The notes: generated from the sequence alone by a model not told the origin. DNA of 64,000 nt from an uncultured Flavobacteriales bacterium (GCA_905479105.1 CAJQLE010000005.1:62001-126000), one strand, 5' to 3'. Shown: positions 32,802 to 42,096, numbered from the stretch's first letter. Made by a program: numbers and translations.

Positions 32802-33947
32802 TTGAAAATCGTAGCAAAAACCCTTTTTGGCCTTGAGTCTGTTTTATCTGAAGAACTCAAATCGTTAGGCGCAAAAAACATCGTTCCACTGAACCGAGCC
32901 GTGCAATTTGAAGGAGACCAAGAACTCCTTTATCGATGTAACCTAGCATCTCGCTTGGCACTTCGCTTCCTCGTTCCAATCACCAATTTTCAGGCACACA
33001 ACGATCGGCATTTGTATTCCTTAGCCGGAAAAGTAAACTGGGAGAAATACCTCACGCTGGAGCAAACATTTGTCATAGACAGCACAACCAACAGCACACG
33101 TTTTAGGCATTCTCAATACGTAGCTCAAAAAGTAAAGGATGCCATTGTAGATCAATTCAAAGAAAAAACAGGCAAACGCCCTTCCGTGAGTGTGGCCAAT
33201 CCTGATGTGCGCATCAACCTGCACATCTCTGAAAACGATGTAGATATTTCCTTAGACAGTTCGGGCGAAAGCTTGGAAAAGCGTGGTTACCGCACCGAAA
33301 GCAACGAAGCTCCGATGAGCGAAGTGTTGGCCGCAGCCATGGTGAAATTCAGTGAATGGGATTTGAAAGAACCATTGCTAGACGCTATGACCGGATCGGG
33401 AACAATAGCCGTTGAAGCCGCGTTGATTGCTACTAACACTGCCCCAGGATTGCACCGTCCGTTTGCCTTTCAAAATTGGGCCGATTATGACAAAGGCTTA
33501 TTTGACCGATTACAATTTGAATTGAGAAGCGCCATCAAACCCATTGATGTAAAGATTTTGGCCCGAGACATTGACGAATCCACCATTTCTGTAGCCAAGC
33601 GCAATGCAGTGAGAGCGGGAGTGATTGACGATATTGCTTTTGAGTGCTTGGACTTTACAGCATCAGACCCATTTGCAGAATCTGCCTTGATTTTAATGAA
33701 CCCACCTTATGGCGAACGTTTGGAGGAGCCAGAAGAGATGATTGAATTGTACCACGAGATTGGCTTTCGACTGAAGCACAATTATGCCAACCATACGGTG
33801 TGGGTGATAAGCTCAAACTTACCTGCTATGAAACGACTTGGTTTGAAGCCCGATGTGCGCATCAAGGTTTACAATGGGTCATTGGAATGCCGCTTGAATA
33901 AGTACTCGTTGTTTAAGGGTAAAAGGATTGACCAGATGAAAGAGTAA
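32802..33947 (+). CDS. THUMP-domain class I rRNA methyltransferase (RlmL N-terminal type)
   Basis: 381 aa. N-terminal THUMP-like RNA-binding region (residues 1-160: 'KTLFGLESVLSEELKSLGAKNI', 'RFRHSQYVAQKVKDAIVDQF') and a Rossmann methyltransferase with 'LLDAMTGSGTIAVEAALIA' and the N6/N2-methylase 'LILMNPPYGERL'. It corresponds to the m2G2445 half of RlmL/YcbY, which modifies 23S rRNA. The start is TTG at 32802; this matches the family start, and no ATG precedes the THUMP motif. Confidence 0.9.
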   Translation: MKIVAKTLFGLESVLSEELKSLGAKNIVPLNRAVQFEGDQELLYRCNLASRLALRFLVPITNFQAHNDRHLYSLAGKVNWEKYLTLEQTFVIDSTTNSTRFRHSQYVAQKVKDAIVDQFKEKTGKRPSVSVANPDVRINLHISENDVDISLDSSGESLEKRGYRTESNEAPMSEVLAAAMVKFSEWDLKEPLLDAMTGSGTIAVEAALIATNTAPGLHRPFAFQNWADYDKGLFDRLQFELRSAIKPIDVKILARDIDESTISVAKRNAVRAGVIDDIAFECLDFTASDPFAESALILMNPPYGERLEEPEEMIELYHEIGFRLKHNYANHTVWVISSNLPAMKRLGLKPDVRIKVYNGSLECRLNKYSLFKGKRIDQMKE

Positions 33948-34009
33948 GCTAAAGCTTCAGTACCTTCCACTTTTCCACTATAATTATTCCTTTGAACGCA
34001 CACTTATAA

Positions 34010-34132
34010 ATGGAAGCTAAAATTGACCGAAAACTCGTGGCCATAATGTTCACCCACATTGTGGGATATACGGCACTCATGCAAACTAATGAGAAAAGAG
34101 CATCAATTTATAGCTATACTATCGCTTGCTAA
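34010..34132 (+). pseudogene. N-terminal remnant of a class III adenylate/guanylate cyclase
   Basis: A 40-codon frame starting ATG at 34010 encodes 'RKLVAIMFTHIVGYTALMQTNEKRAS', the typical opening of Bacteroidota adenylate/guanylate cyclase domains (usually 'IMFTDIVGYTALM'). The metal-binding aspartate is changed to histidine, and similarity ends after about 30 residues. The tail overlaps the 3' end of the GH78 gene on the other strand, suggesting that the rest of the cyclase was lost when the glycosidase cluster arrived or by a deletion. Confidence 0.65.
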
Positions 34133-36881
34133 AGTCTGAGGTGAAACTATAACTACCTGAGCCGACCTTAATCTCCGTTGTATGTAAATCATGGCTACTT
34201 ATCTGGAATTCATCCGATGAAGAGAAAGGCTGTCCACTTTCATTAATACTGCTCACATTATTGGTAGGGATATAAATCTTCGCAACAGTATTAGGAGGAA
34301 TACTCACATCGAGACTAAACACACCTTCATTCAGCTTCCATGATGACGTTATGGAGCCTCTTATAGACTTGTAAGTCGCTTCTGCTTGAGTAAGTCCACC
34401 ACCTGGCATGGGATTAATAAAAATCTGCTTATAACCAGGACCATCAGACTGTATACCAGCAATGGTTGAGTACATCCACTCTCCTACTGCACCATAGGCA
34501 TAATGATTGAGTGAATTGGTTTCGTCTTCATGAAAACCTTTTTCATTAGAATATCCATCCCATCGTTCCCATATAGTAGTAGCTCCATTTTCTACATGAT
34601 GTCCCCAAGAAGGAAAATCTGTTTTCAATAAAAGTTTGTAAGCCAAGTCTACATGACCATTTTCAGCAAGGGTCGGCAGCAATAAGTGAGTACCAAGAAT
34701 TCCTGTACTAAACGCAGTATCTCGTTTTGCGATATCATTAATGAGATGACCTACTAAAATAGGACGTGCAGAATCGGGAACTAAATCAAACGCCAATGCC
34801 ATCAAATAACCCGTTTGTGTACGCCCTTGAACATGACCACTATCATTCACAAGTCGTTCACTGAACGATTCCCGAATTTTATCTGATAAGGTATTGTACT
34901 TCTTTACATCAAGGTCACGTCCGAGCTCCGTAGCCATTTTTGCCATAAGTTCGGCACTTCTCTTGAAGTAAGCTGTTGATATGACTTCTTTAGGGGTTTC
35001 ACTATTTACATTTTGCCAATCACCGAATGTGATTACCGAGCTAAGATTATTCTCACTGTTATCCTCTAAAAACTGCAACCATCTTGTCATACCATGATAA
35101 TATTTCGCTATGATAATGGTATCGTTATAAATTTCATAAAAGAGCCAAGGGCAAATCACACCAGCGTCTCCCCATGCGGTGCCATAACGAACACCCATAT
35201 TTGGTGCAACGCTCGTAAAGCGTCCATCATCTTTCTGCGCATCTGAAACGTCAACGAGCCACTTCTTATAAAAAGAGGCTACGTCCATGTTGTAGCTGGC
35301 CGTTCGCATAAAGACTTGGGCATCTCCCATCCAACCTGCACGCTCATCGCGCTGAGGACAATCCGTTGGTACATCAAAATAATTGGATCGTTGACTCCAA
35401 AAGATATTTTTATAAATCTTATTGATTAGCTCACTTGAACTAGAGAAACTTCCGGTTCGTTCAAGGTTTGAATGCACCACAATGCCTGTAATATCGTCTT
35501 CGCTTAAAGGCCTTGAAAAGCCGCTGATTTCAACGTATTGAAAACCGTGGTAGGTAAACCTTGGCTCCCATACTTCCACTCCATCGCCCTTTGAAACGTA
35601 TGTGTCCGAAGCTCTCGCCCCACGCAGGTTTCGCGTATATAAACTACTATCAGCTTCCAGCTTTTCAGCAAAGCGTAAAGTGATTGTGTCACCTCTTTTT
35701 TCATTGATGCTAATATTCGCCCAGCCTGCAAAATTCTGCCCCATATCTGCCACATAAACTCCAGGACGCGTTTCAAAAACGGCAATGGGTTTGATCTCCT
35801 CAATCTTCTGGACTGTTTTGCTAGGATAAGCTTCTAGCGGAGCAGTGATGGAATCACTCTCTACCACATCAGACCACTGACTGTCGTCAAATCCAATGTT
35901 TCTCCAGCCTATGGGTTCTAATCGAGCATCGTAGGTTTCTCCAGCTTGCATATCTGCTTCTCTAAGCGCTCCAAAAGCCGCTTTCCAGCTTCCATCAGTG
36001 ATCAAGACGATTGGTTCATTGCCTTCCCTCTGTATTTCCAGTTGTGCCTTCAATCGGAGGTGCTTTCCATAATAATGCTGACCTCGATCAGCAATATTTC
36101 CTGCGTACCATCCATCTGCAAGAATAACAGCAATGGTGTTTTCACCTTGTCTCAGTAGACTACTAATGTCATATGCATTATAGTATATGCGCTTATTATA
36201 ATCTGTCCATCCGGGTGTGAAATAGTCTTTACCTACACGCTCTCCATTGATATGTAACTCATAAATACCCAAAGCAGTGATATAGACTTTGGCACTTTCT
36301 ATGTTTTCATTAAGCTTAAACTCCTTTCTCAAATATGGACATGGCAATGGGCGGTATTCTGTTTTTCGCGTTATGCCGTTTCCCCATGGCTGTGGTCCGA
36401 ATGCAATGGTGTCATACAATGCGGCATCGTAACCAATCCATTTTGCTTGCCAATCAGTAGAATCCAGCAATCCCATAGACCATTGTGCAACAGAGCTCCA
36501 ATCGGAAGATACATTGTTTTGATCCCAGACTCTCACCTTCCAGAAGCAAGATACGCGCGAAGTAAGTTCACCTCCACGGTAAGAAAGGTTTACGGTTTCA
36601 TCACTGGTCACCTTACCAGAATTCCAAAGGTCACCAAGGTCTTTTGCAAGAAGCTCGGCCGTGCTTGCTACCAAAACTTGATAGGCGGTTTGCGCTCTAT
36701 TCCTCCCACTCGCCTCCAACTCCCAACCTAGGCGAGGAGCTGCTTCATTAATTGCAATTGGATCTTCGAGGTATTCGCATCTTAGGTTTGTTGGATGAAG
36801 GTCTGAAACGGGCGATTCGCATCTAGAAAACACCACGGCTATGAAGATCAATAGCGCTAAAACTGGAAATCTAAATCTCAT
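34119..36881 (-). CDS. GH78 alpha-L-rhamnosidase
   Basis: 920 aa exo-glycosidase that removes terminal alpha-L-rhamnose. Signal peptide with a cysteine at its end ('VVFSRCESP'), possibly lipid anchored. Order of parts: fibronectin-like N-domain ('PRLGWELEASGRNRAQTAYQVLV'), a rhamnosidase N-domain ('KVYITALGIYELHINGERVG', 'YYNAYDISSLLRQGENTIAV'), the (alpha/alpha)6 barrel with catalytic 'DCPQRDERAGWMGDAQVFMRTASYN', 'TAWGDAGVICPWLFYEIYND' and 'TTIWERWDGYS', and a C-terminal beta sandwich. It is the last gene of the minus-strand carbohydrate cluster; its ATG overlaps the previous stop by four bases. Confidence 0.93.
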   Translation of the reverse strand: MRFRFPVLALLIFIAVVFSRCESPVSDLHPTNLRCEYLEDPIAINEAAPRLGWELEASGRNRAQTAYQVLVASTAELLAKDLGDLWNSGKVTSDETVNLSYRGGELTSRVSCFWKVRVWDQNNVSSDWSSVAQWSMGLLDSTDWQAKWIGYDAALYDTIAFGPQPWGNGITRKTEYRPLPCPYLRKEFKLNENIESAKVYITALGIYELHINGERVGKDYFTPGWTDYNKRIYYNAYDISSLLRQGENTIAVILADGWYAGNIADRGQHYYGKHLRLKAQLEIQREGNEPIVLITDGSWKAAFGALREADMQAGETYDARLEPIGWRNIGFDDSQWSDVVESDSITAPLEAYPSKTVQKIEEIKPIAVFETRPGVYVADMGQNFAGWANISINEKRGDTITLRFAEKLEADSSLYTRNLRGARASDTYVSKGDGVEVWEPRFTYHGFQYVEISGFSRPLSEDDITGIVVHSNLERTGSFSSSSELINKIYKNIFWSQRSNYFDVPTDCPQRDERAGWMGDAQVFMRTASYNMDVASFYKKWLVDVSDAQKDDGRFTSVAPNMGVRYGTAWGDAGVICPWLFYEIYNDTIIIAKYYHGMTRWLQFLEDNSENNLSSVITFGDWQNVNSETPKEVISTAYFKRSAELMAKMATELGRDLDVKKYNTLSDKIRESFSERLVNDSGHVQGRTQTGYLMALAFDLVPDSARPILVGHLINDIAKRDTAFSTGILGTHLLLPTLAENGHVDLAYKLLLKTDFPSWGHHVENGATTIWERWDGYSNEKGFHEDETNSLNHYAYGAVGEWMYSTIAGIQSDGPGYKQIFINPMPGGGLTQAEATYKSIRGSITSSWKLNEGVFSLDVSIPPNTVAKIYIPTNNVSSINESGQPFSSSDEFQISSHDLHTTEIKVGSGSYSFTSDFSKR

Positions 36882-37369
36882 CCTTTAGCCGATTTAAATT
36901 CACCATTTAATAGCAAGTGATATGTTTTACCAGTTATCAGGCCAATAGATACTGCATCAATCTCAATCATCCAATTTCCCGATTTCATCTTCTTTCCGTG
37001 AATCACTCCAGAATGAATGGGTTGAATTCTGCGGTCTTGGCATCGGCAACGCTGAGCATACAAACCTTGATGACTGAATATTTCTTCATCTTTCAGTTCG
37101 AATTCCTCCACTCCATTCTCTACCTGAAATGCCATGACCGATTCTGCTACAGAGTAGTTTCCAGGCTCGCCACCATTATCTGTAAGCCATTGAAAAACAA
37201 TAAACTCACCTGCTTTCACTGCATAAGATTGATACCGAAGCGAATCATGCTGAATTTGGCTGTTCTCAAAAAAAACGAAAGACTTTTCCTCTGCATGATC
37301 TTGTCCAACAACTTGCATTATTGCACCGATACCCATCATCATCAACAGTATTTTTTTTGAGGTCAGCAC
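36878..37369 (-). CDS. Secreted protein of unknown function in the GH28-GH78 operon
   Basis: 163 aa. Signal peptide ending 'MQVVGQ'. The mature part is beta-rich ('KSFVFFENSQI', 'EFIVFQWLTDNG', 'NWMIEIDAVSI'), with two cysteines in 'QRCRCQ'. No family is recognised. It is locked into the operon: it starts one base before the end of the GH28 gene region and overlaps GH78 by four bases. A role in handling the same glycan is inferred from this alone. Confidence 0.65.
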   Translation of the reverse strand: MLTSKKILLMMMGIGAIMQVVGQDHAEEKSFVFFENSQIQHDSLRYQSYAVKAGEFIVFQWLTDNGGEPGNYSVAESVMAFQVENGVEEFELKDEEIFSHQGLYAQRCRCQDRRIQPIHSGVIHGKKMKSGNWMIEIDAVSIGLITGKTYHLLLNGEFKSAKG

Positions 37370-38971
37370 TCACCGAATCAATTGAATGGATTGTTTTTCA
37401 ATAACCTCTGAATTTACGCTCAACCGCTTTTGATCATTACGCAGCTGTTGGATATTAATTAAGGTAATATCCTTGCTTTCTGGTCCATTCACTGCTACCA
37501 CTGTTTTTGTAGACGGATCAGATACAAAGTTTTCAATGCTGACGTTGCTGGTGTTTGAAAGGACTATAGCAGGTATGTCAGAATCAATAAGTCCTTGACG
37601 GCCAAGGAAATTCTCTACTACCACTTCTGAGCAGCGGGAAATGTAGAGTGCACTTCCCCACTTCTCCTCTGTATTTTCTTCATCCCAAGTCACTTTGCAA
37701 TTCTTGAGTATTAAGCCATTCACACTTGAGGCATAAATCGCATGATCGGCCCGCTTATCAGGATAATCTTCCTGGTACATTTCTATGTTGACGTTGATTA
37801 ATTGAATATTCTCAATCCGCATACCTTCCGTGCTTTCGATTCTACTTGTCCCCATTCCATTAGCAGAAATGTTTTCAAATACAATGTCTTTGATGTATCC
37901 TGCTTTTGACTTTTCAGGATACTTTTTAGTCAAATAAATCCAAATCGGATCGCCATTGCCCCACCAGTTAAAATGCCTGCGTTTACATTCGATACTAATG
38001 TTCGAAAACGTTACATTCTCTACTGTTCCGCCATCGCGTACCACAATGCTGAGGCCACGGTTAGAGTTTAGCACCTTGCAGTTTTCGAAGCGGATGTTTC
38101 TAAAGTCTCCAAAAGATTCCGTTCCTAGTTTTAAGGCAGTGGATGAAGAAGACAGCACACAATTTGAAACGCGGATGTTCTCGCAAGGTTCGTCATAGCG
38201 CGTTTTTAGCACGATAGCATCATCTCCGGTAGTGATCTTACAGTTTTTGATGGTCACATCACGGCAGGAGTTCATGTCAATCCCATCTGCATTCACCCCT
38301 TTTTCGAGGCTCGAATAAATGGACATGTTCTGAATTAAAATCCGTTGACAGCGAATCATGTGCAGTGTCCAGAAGGAGGATTCTACAAGAGAAACGCCTT
38401 CCATGGTGATGTCTTGGCAGTTGTAGAAAATAAACATGGCTACATCAGGTGGAACCACATAATACTGTTTCATCTCCACTCCTGCGTTACGGGCATTTTC
38501 TGTTATGTCTTCAATGAAATAATCCACCTTTCGCAAGTCTTCATAAACTCTTCGTGCATTTCCGTTTATTTCGCCCAGACCTTTTACTCCGATGTTTTTT
38601 GCACCATTGGCATAGATGAAGACCGGCCGAGTAGCATCTTGAAGTGGCGCGCGATAATCATCAATATTTCTGCTTGCATAGAGTGTAGCTTCCGCCTCAA
38701 GGTGAAGCACTACGTTGTCCTTTAGAATAATGGTTCCGCTGATATAACTTCCAGCAGGAAAGAATACCGTTCCACCACCTTGGCGATAACAACTATCTAT
38801 GGCTGCTTGAATAGAATTTGTAGAGATAGAATGTGTATCAGGCAAGGCTCCAAAATCCTGTACATTGTAAACTCTATCATTTATTTGAGCAACACTACTG
38901 GCTGAAAAAGAAATAATAAATATCGCCAATAGCACGTGAATTAAACAAGAAGATAAACGCTGATTCACCAT
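37370..38971 (-). CDS. GH28-family polygalacturonase-like beta-helix protein
   Basis: 533 aa, signal peptide ('SASSVAQ'). The start of the helix is the usual 'YNVQDFGALPDT...NSIQAAIDSCYRQGGGTVFFPAGSYISGTIIL'. Catalytic region: 'NADGIDMNS' (N227 to D229, replacing the NTD motif), 'TTGDDAIVLK' (D250, D251). The following GHG motif of classical polygalacturonases is absent; instead there is 'SSSSTALKLGTESFG', as in a subset of bacterial GH28-like enzymes. It should act on galacturonic-acid-containing pectic chains, perhaps rhamnogalacturonan given its GH78 neighbour. Its ATG overlaps the stop of the CBM9-like gene by one base. Confidence 0.82.
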   Translation of the reverse strand: MVNQRLSSCLIHVLLAIFIISFSASSVAQINDRVYNVQDFGALPDTHSISTNSIQAAIDSCYRQGGGTVFFPAGSYISGTIILKDNVVLHLEAEATLYASRNIDDYRAPLQDATRPVFIYANGAKNIGVKGLGEINGNARRVYEDLRKVDYFIEDITENARNAGVEMKQYYVVPPDVAMFIFYNCQDITMEGVSLVESSFWTLHMIRCQRILIQNMSIYSSLEKGVNADGIDMNSCRDVTIKNCKITTGDDAIVLKTRYDEPCENIRVSNCVLSSSSTALKLGTESFGDFRNIRFENCKVLNSNRGLSIVVRDGGTVENVTFSNISIECKRRHFNWWGNGDPIWIYLTKKYPEKSKAGYIKDIVFENISANGMGTSRIESTEGMRIENIQLINVNIEMYQEDYPDKRADHAIYASSVNGLILKNCKVTWDEENTEEKWGSALYISRCSEVVVENFLGRQGLIDSDIPAIVLSNTSNVSIENFVSDPSTKTVVAVNGPESKDITLINIQQLRNDQKRLSVNSEVIEKQSIQLIR

Positions 38972-39807
38972 TATTCAATACTCTTTGGTCCCACCAATTT
39001 AACCTCTCCCCAAGTAGAGTCATCATCTCCTTTGCCATAGATTAAAAGATGACCTCCATATTCGCCTCCATCAGGATCGCAATGAACAATCATCATGCTG
39101 TAAATTTCTCCAACTTTCGGAGTCGTCATTGCAGCATCGTCCTTCATGAACGTAGCCTGCATGTCTACTCTGGCTTCTAAGATATAGTCAGCCTCGTTCT
39201 TTTTCCATGGGTTCATTTTAATCGAATACTCTACCGCATTAAGTGGCAATGGTTCTTCAATATAAGTTTGTGAAGTATTACCATGGCGCCACCAGGCGCC
39301 ATAGTCGGGTTTTAATGTATCTATCACAAAACAAAAGGCATGATCTCCGAATCCAAATTTCTCGGGTATTGAATCTCTTGGAGCTTCAAAAAATAATGCA
39401 ATAGCGTCTTTGTAATACCATCGCTTTGACTCATGATTTGATTCTGAAACATCATGCACATTATCCTGAACTTCTGCGCCAAAATAGAGGTAACCCTGAT
39501 CCCAGGCAATATAATAGCGGGCCGACAAATCAAGTGAATTGGTATCTTCCAGAGAATCAATATTAAGACGATTGCGTTTTGGTTCGAACCAAGCACTTTC
39601 CTTCACTCGATTTAGATCCCAAATTCCATCATGAAAGGCCAAGTTCTTCCATTCTGAGAGGTCTCCGTCCAGCTGTGGTGCCTTCTCCAGGTATGGAATA
39701 TTGCGAGCAGATAGATCTTGCGCTGAGAGGTTGAAAATGAATCCGCAGAAAAAGAGGATCATAAACATTGAACACAACTGATGAAAACGAAGCAAAGTCA
39801 AGGACAT
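38971..39807 (-). CDS. Secreted CBM9-like carbohydrate-binding protein
   Basis: 278 aa from the ATG at 39807; a longer frame to 39876 adds a non-signal stretch. Signal peptide ('GFIFNLSAQ'), then a carbohydrate-binding family 9-like domain: 'APQLDGDLSEWKNL', 'SARYYIAWDQGYLYFGAEVQDN', 'YKDAIALFFEAPRD', 'YILEARVDM', 'MMIVHCDPDGGEYG'. It has no catalytic domain. As first gene of the cluster it could be a surface or periplasmic glycan-binding protein that takes the place of SusD-type binding. Confidence 0.8.
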   Translation of the reverse strand: MSLTLLRFHQLCSMFMILFFCGFIFNLSAQDLSARNIPYLEKAPQLDGDLSEWKNLAFHDGIWDLNRVKESAWFEPKRNRLNIDSLEDTNSLDLSARYYIAWDQGYLYFGAEVQDNVHDVSESNHESKRWYYKDAIALFFEAPRDSIPEKFGFGDHAFCFVIDTLKPDYGAWWRHGNTSQTYIEEPLPLNAVEYSIKMNPWKKNEADYILEARVDMQATFMKDDAAMTTPKVGEIYSMMIVHCDPDGGEYGGHLLIYGKGDDDSTWGEVKLVGPKSIE

Positions 39808-39836
39808 TTGGTTTCTTTGATGATCGAAGTTAAACA

Positions 39837-40892
39837 ATGCGACTGACCAAAATGCAAAGCCGGCATATCCAGACATCTTTCAACGCAGTTTCAGATATCT
39901 TGAGCATATTGCCAAGGGTTTTGATCGTTCTTAACCTAACTCTAATCGCGAGTTGCAAAGAGCCAAGCAATGACTGTGGCTCGGAAAATGGAAACTGGCG
40001 AGCACTTCAAAGTAATGTTCAAAATTCCAAAGATTCGCATCCTCATTCGTTGATCAAAGGAGCCTTGCTCGGCAGCACTTTTAAATCTTTCGAAGAGCTT
40101 AAAACAGTCGTTCAGATTGAATACAATGATGAAATCCCGATGGTTCGAGTAAGCCACGAAAGTGATGGTATAAAAGTTTGTAGCAAACTAAAACCAGGGG
40201 TTAATGAAGGTGACTTCCGAAAAGCTAGGGATGGAGATCTTTTTGACAAACTTTCTTTAGCGATACGCTCGCCTTTTGCAGCATGGAATCAAGATGATTT
40301 GGTTCGAGTATTTATCCTAGCGAGAAGAAAGCCGAATATTTTTGGAGAGAGCGATGTTGCTTTCTTCAACATCGCTGAAGCCACTATATGTAACATGGAT
40401 GCCAGCAATTATGGCACAGCTTCCATTCGTGATCTTTCTGAAAAAGGTTACATCAACACCATCAACCATATAACAGCCCAAGCCATTATTACCACATGCT
40501 TCTCAGAGGAAATGGCCGATTACATAGCAGACGTGCATGAGCGGTTTTATCATCCTGAATTGATTAGAGGAGACTTCACACCGGATCAAGTCAATGACCT
40601 AGACGAGGGACCATTAGACAACTACATCGACATGATTAATAATGAATGGGGCCAAGAGCTGGGCAAAGCATTGAAATCTAAACACGACATCAATTCAAGC
40701 ACTGTTTGGACGCCAAGTCTTCTTGCAGCATACCTCAATAGCACGCAAGATTACTACAGCTATGCTTTTAATGTTGACTTTGAACCCTTCAGCGAAAAGG
40801 ACTCAATAGTGGTCAATTATGCCCGTAAAATGGCGCATGTTATGGAAGATGTTTCAGAGATAAAAGGGCAGCTTGGATCTGTAAAGAAGTAG
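39837..40892 (+). CDS. Lipoprotein of unknown function
   Basis: 351 aa. An unusual 25-residue basic lead-in precedes a signal and lipobox ('LTLIASCKE'), so the start may instead be at a later codon. The body ('FNIAEATICNMDASNYGTASIRDLSEKGYINTINHITAQAIITTCFSEEMADYIADVHERFYHPELIRGDF') looks alpha-helical; no family is recognised. It is divergent from the glycosidase cluster with only 29 bases between the two starts, so the two promoters overlap into coding DNA or one start is misplaced. Confidence 0.6.
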   Translation: MRLTKMQSRHIQTSFNAVSDILSILPRVLIVLNLTLIASCKEPSNDCGSENGNWRALQSNVQNSKDSHPHSLIKGALLGSTFKSFEELKTVVQIEYNDEIPMVRVSHESDGIKVCSKLKPGVNEGDFRKARDGDLFDKLSLAIRSPFAAWNQDDLVRVFILARRKPNIFGESDVAFFNIAEATICNMDASNYGTASIRDLSEKGYINTINHITAQAIITTCFSEEMADYIADVHERFYHPELIRGDFTPDQVNDLDEGPLDNYIDMINNEWGQELGKALKSKHDINSSTVWTPSLLAAYLNSTQDYYSYAFNVDFEPFSEKDSIVVNYARKMAHVMEDVSEIKGQLGSVKK

Positions 40893-40974
40893 GTTTTGCA
40901 CTAATTTACACTGGTTAAATCTTGGTTGACAACCCTCAGTCTACTTTTAAGGAAACAAGTAAAAAACAGACATT

Positions 40975-41889
40975 ATGAAAAACAATAGCATTCAAATCCT
41001 GGCTTTATTCCTAGTATCCTCTTTCATTTCTTGTTCACAGAACAGCGCAACCGCAGAAATCCAAGAAGAAGCATTAAAAGTGGAAAAAACACAAGTAAAA
41101 AAGAGTCAGCCACACCAATATGGAGGTTGGTTTTGTCCTGATAATTTGAATGGATTTCCCGCAGTGGATATAAGCAACTGGAAATCTGTTCCAGTGGTGA
41201 ATGGAAGATTAGCTACCCGAGAAGAAACTCAAAATGGCACATCTCTCATATTTGTTGATCTTGAACAATATCCAGAGGCAAAACCTTTGGACATTGAAAT
41301 GCCCAAATTGGCTCGCTTTTATAATGCGCATTCCAAAAAAGAAGAACTGGTAATTGTAATACAAGCGATTAATGTATCCAATGATTCTGTGGTGGGGTTC
41401 AGATACTTGAACGGAGGCAATGGCAGTGCCAACTTTTCCGCGGTAAGAATTTTATCCGATGAAGAGATTGAATCGATTTCATCATCACGCTTTGTATCCT
41501 TCAACCTCAATATTAACGCGACTCAAACTGAAATTTGGAAAGTCCTTACTCAGCCAGAATACGCCTTCATTCTTCAGCCTATTTTTGATGAGGGAAATAC
41601 GCTAGGGGTCAAATGGGTAGCATCCACCAAAGTCAATTACAAGTACGTCAATGGAGGTGAAATCACTTCAGAGTTCGCAGAAAGTCTATTCGGCAATCAA
41701 TACATTCAGATTGATTACAAAGCAGAAGACAAGAATTACGTGGAGAAATTTTTGCTCTTAGAAGATGAAGAAACGAATATCACCGAACTAAAAATAGCGT
41801 GCGGGCCTTACAAGGATGATTTTAATCAACAAAAAGAAATATTAGAAAAGTGGGCTCAAAAAGTAAAAGAATTGAGTGAAGCTGGGTAA
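40975..41889 (+). CDS. Lipoprotein with C-terminal START/SRPBCC-like domain
   Basis: 304 aa. Lipobox 'SSFISCSQ'. Residues about 40-165 form an unrecognised domain ('GGWFCPDNLNGFPAVDISNWKSVPVVNGRLATREET', 'FVDLEQYPEAKPLDIEMPKLARF'). Residues about 180-300 follow the pattern of an SRPBCC/START-like fold ('SFNLNINATQTEIWKVLTQPEYAFILQPIF', 'IDYKAEDKNYVEKFLLLEDEETNITELKIACGP', final amphipathic helix). Such folds bind hydrophobic ligands. Function unknown; the two-domain combination is not one I know. Confidence 0.65.
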   Translation: MKNNSIQILALFLVSSFISCSQNSATAEIQEEALKVEKTQVKKSQPHQYGGWFCPDNLNGFPAVDISNWKSVPVVNGRLATREETQNGTSLIFVDLEQYPEAKPLDIEMPKLARFYNAHSKKEELVIVIQAINVSNDSVVGFRYLNGGNGSANFSAVRILSDEEIESISSSRFVSFNLNINATQTEIWKVLTQPEYAFILQPIFDEGNTLGVKWVASTKVNYKYVNGGEITSEFAESLFGNQYIQIDYKAEDKNYVEKFLLLEDEETNITELKIACGPYKDDFNQQKEILEKWAQKVKELSEAG

Positions 41890-42096
41890 AAGGCAACAAA
41901 GAATAAACAACCTTGATTGATCCGTGCCTTGAGTCTTATTTCTGCACTAGTTGAAAAAGGTATTCTCCATTTCAATTGAACATTTATATTTAATCTTTTG
42001 GTTGAGAGAACCAACAATGTGATAGCTAAGAATTTTAATTATCACGGATTAAAAATCGAACTTTTCTGAGCAAGAGCAGTTTCAGAAATTGATATT

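Noticed and set aside
36917-37360. 147-codon plus-strand frame opposite 36878-37369
   Set aside because: No signal peptide or family; the minus-strand gene is fixed by overlaps with GH28 and GH78.
34119-39807. Canonical polysaccharide utilisation locus
   Set aside because: No SusC, SusD, TonB receptor or hybrid two-component regulator is in or near the cluster.
41890-42096. Short inverted repeats (TTGGTT/AACCAA and GTGATA/TATCAC) before the AT-rich methyltransferase
   Set aside because: Six-base arms in AT-rich DNA are expected by chance; no T-run or conserved element.
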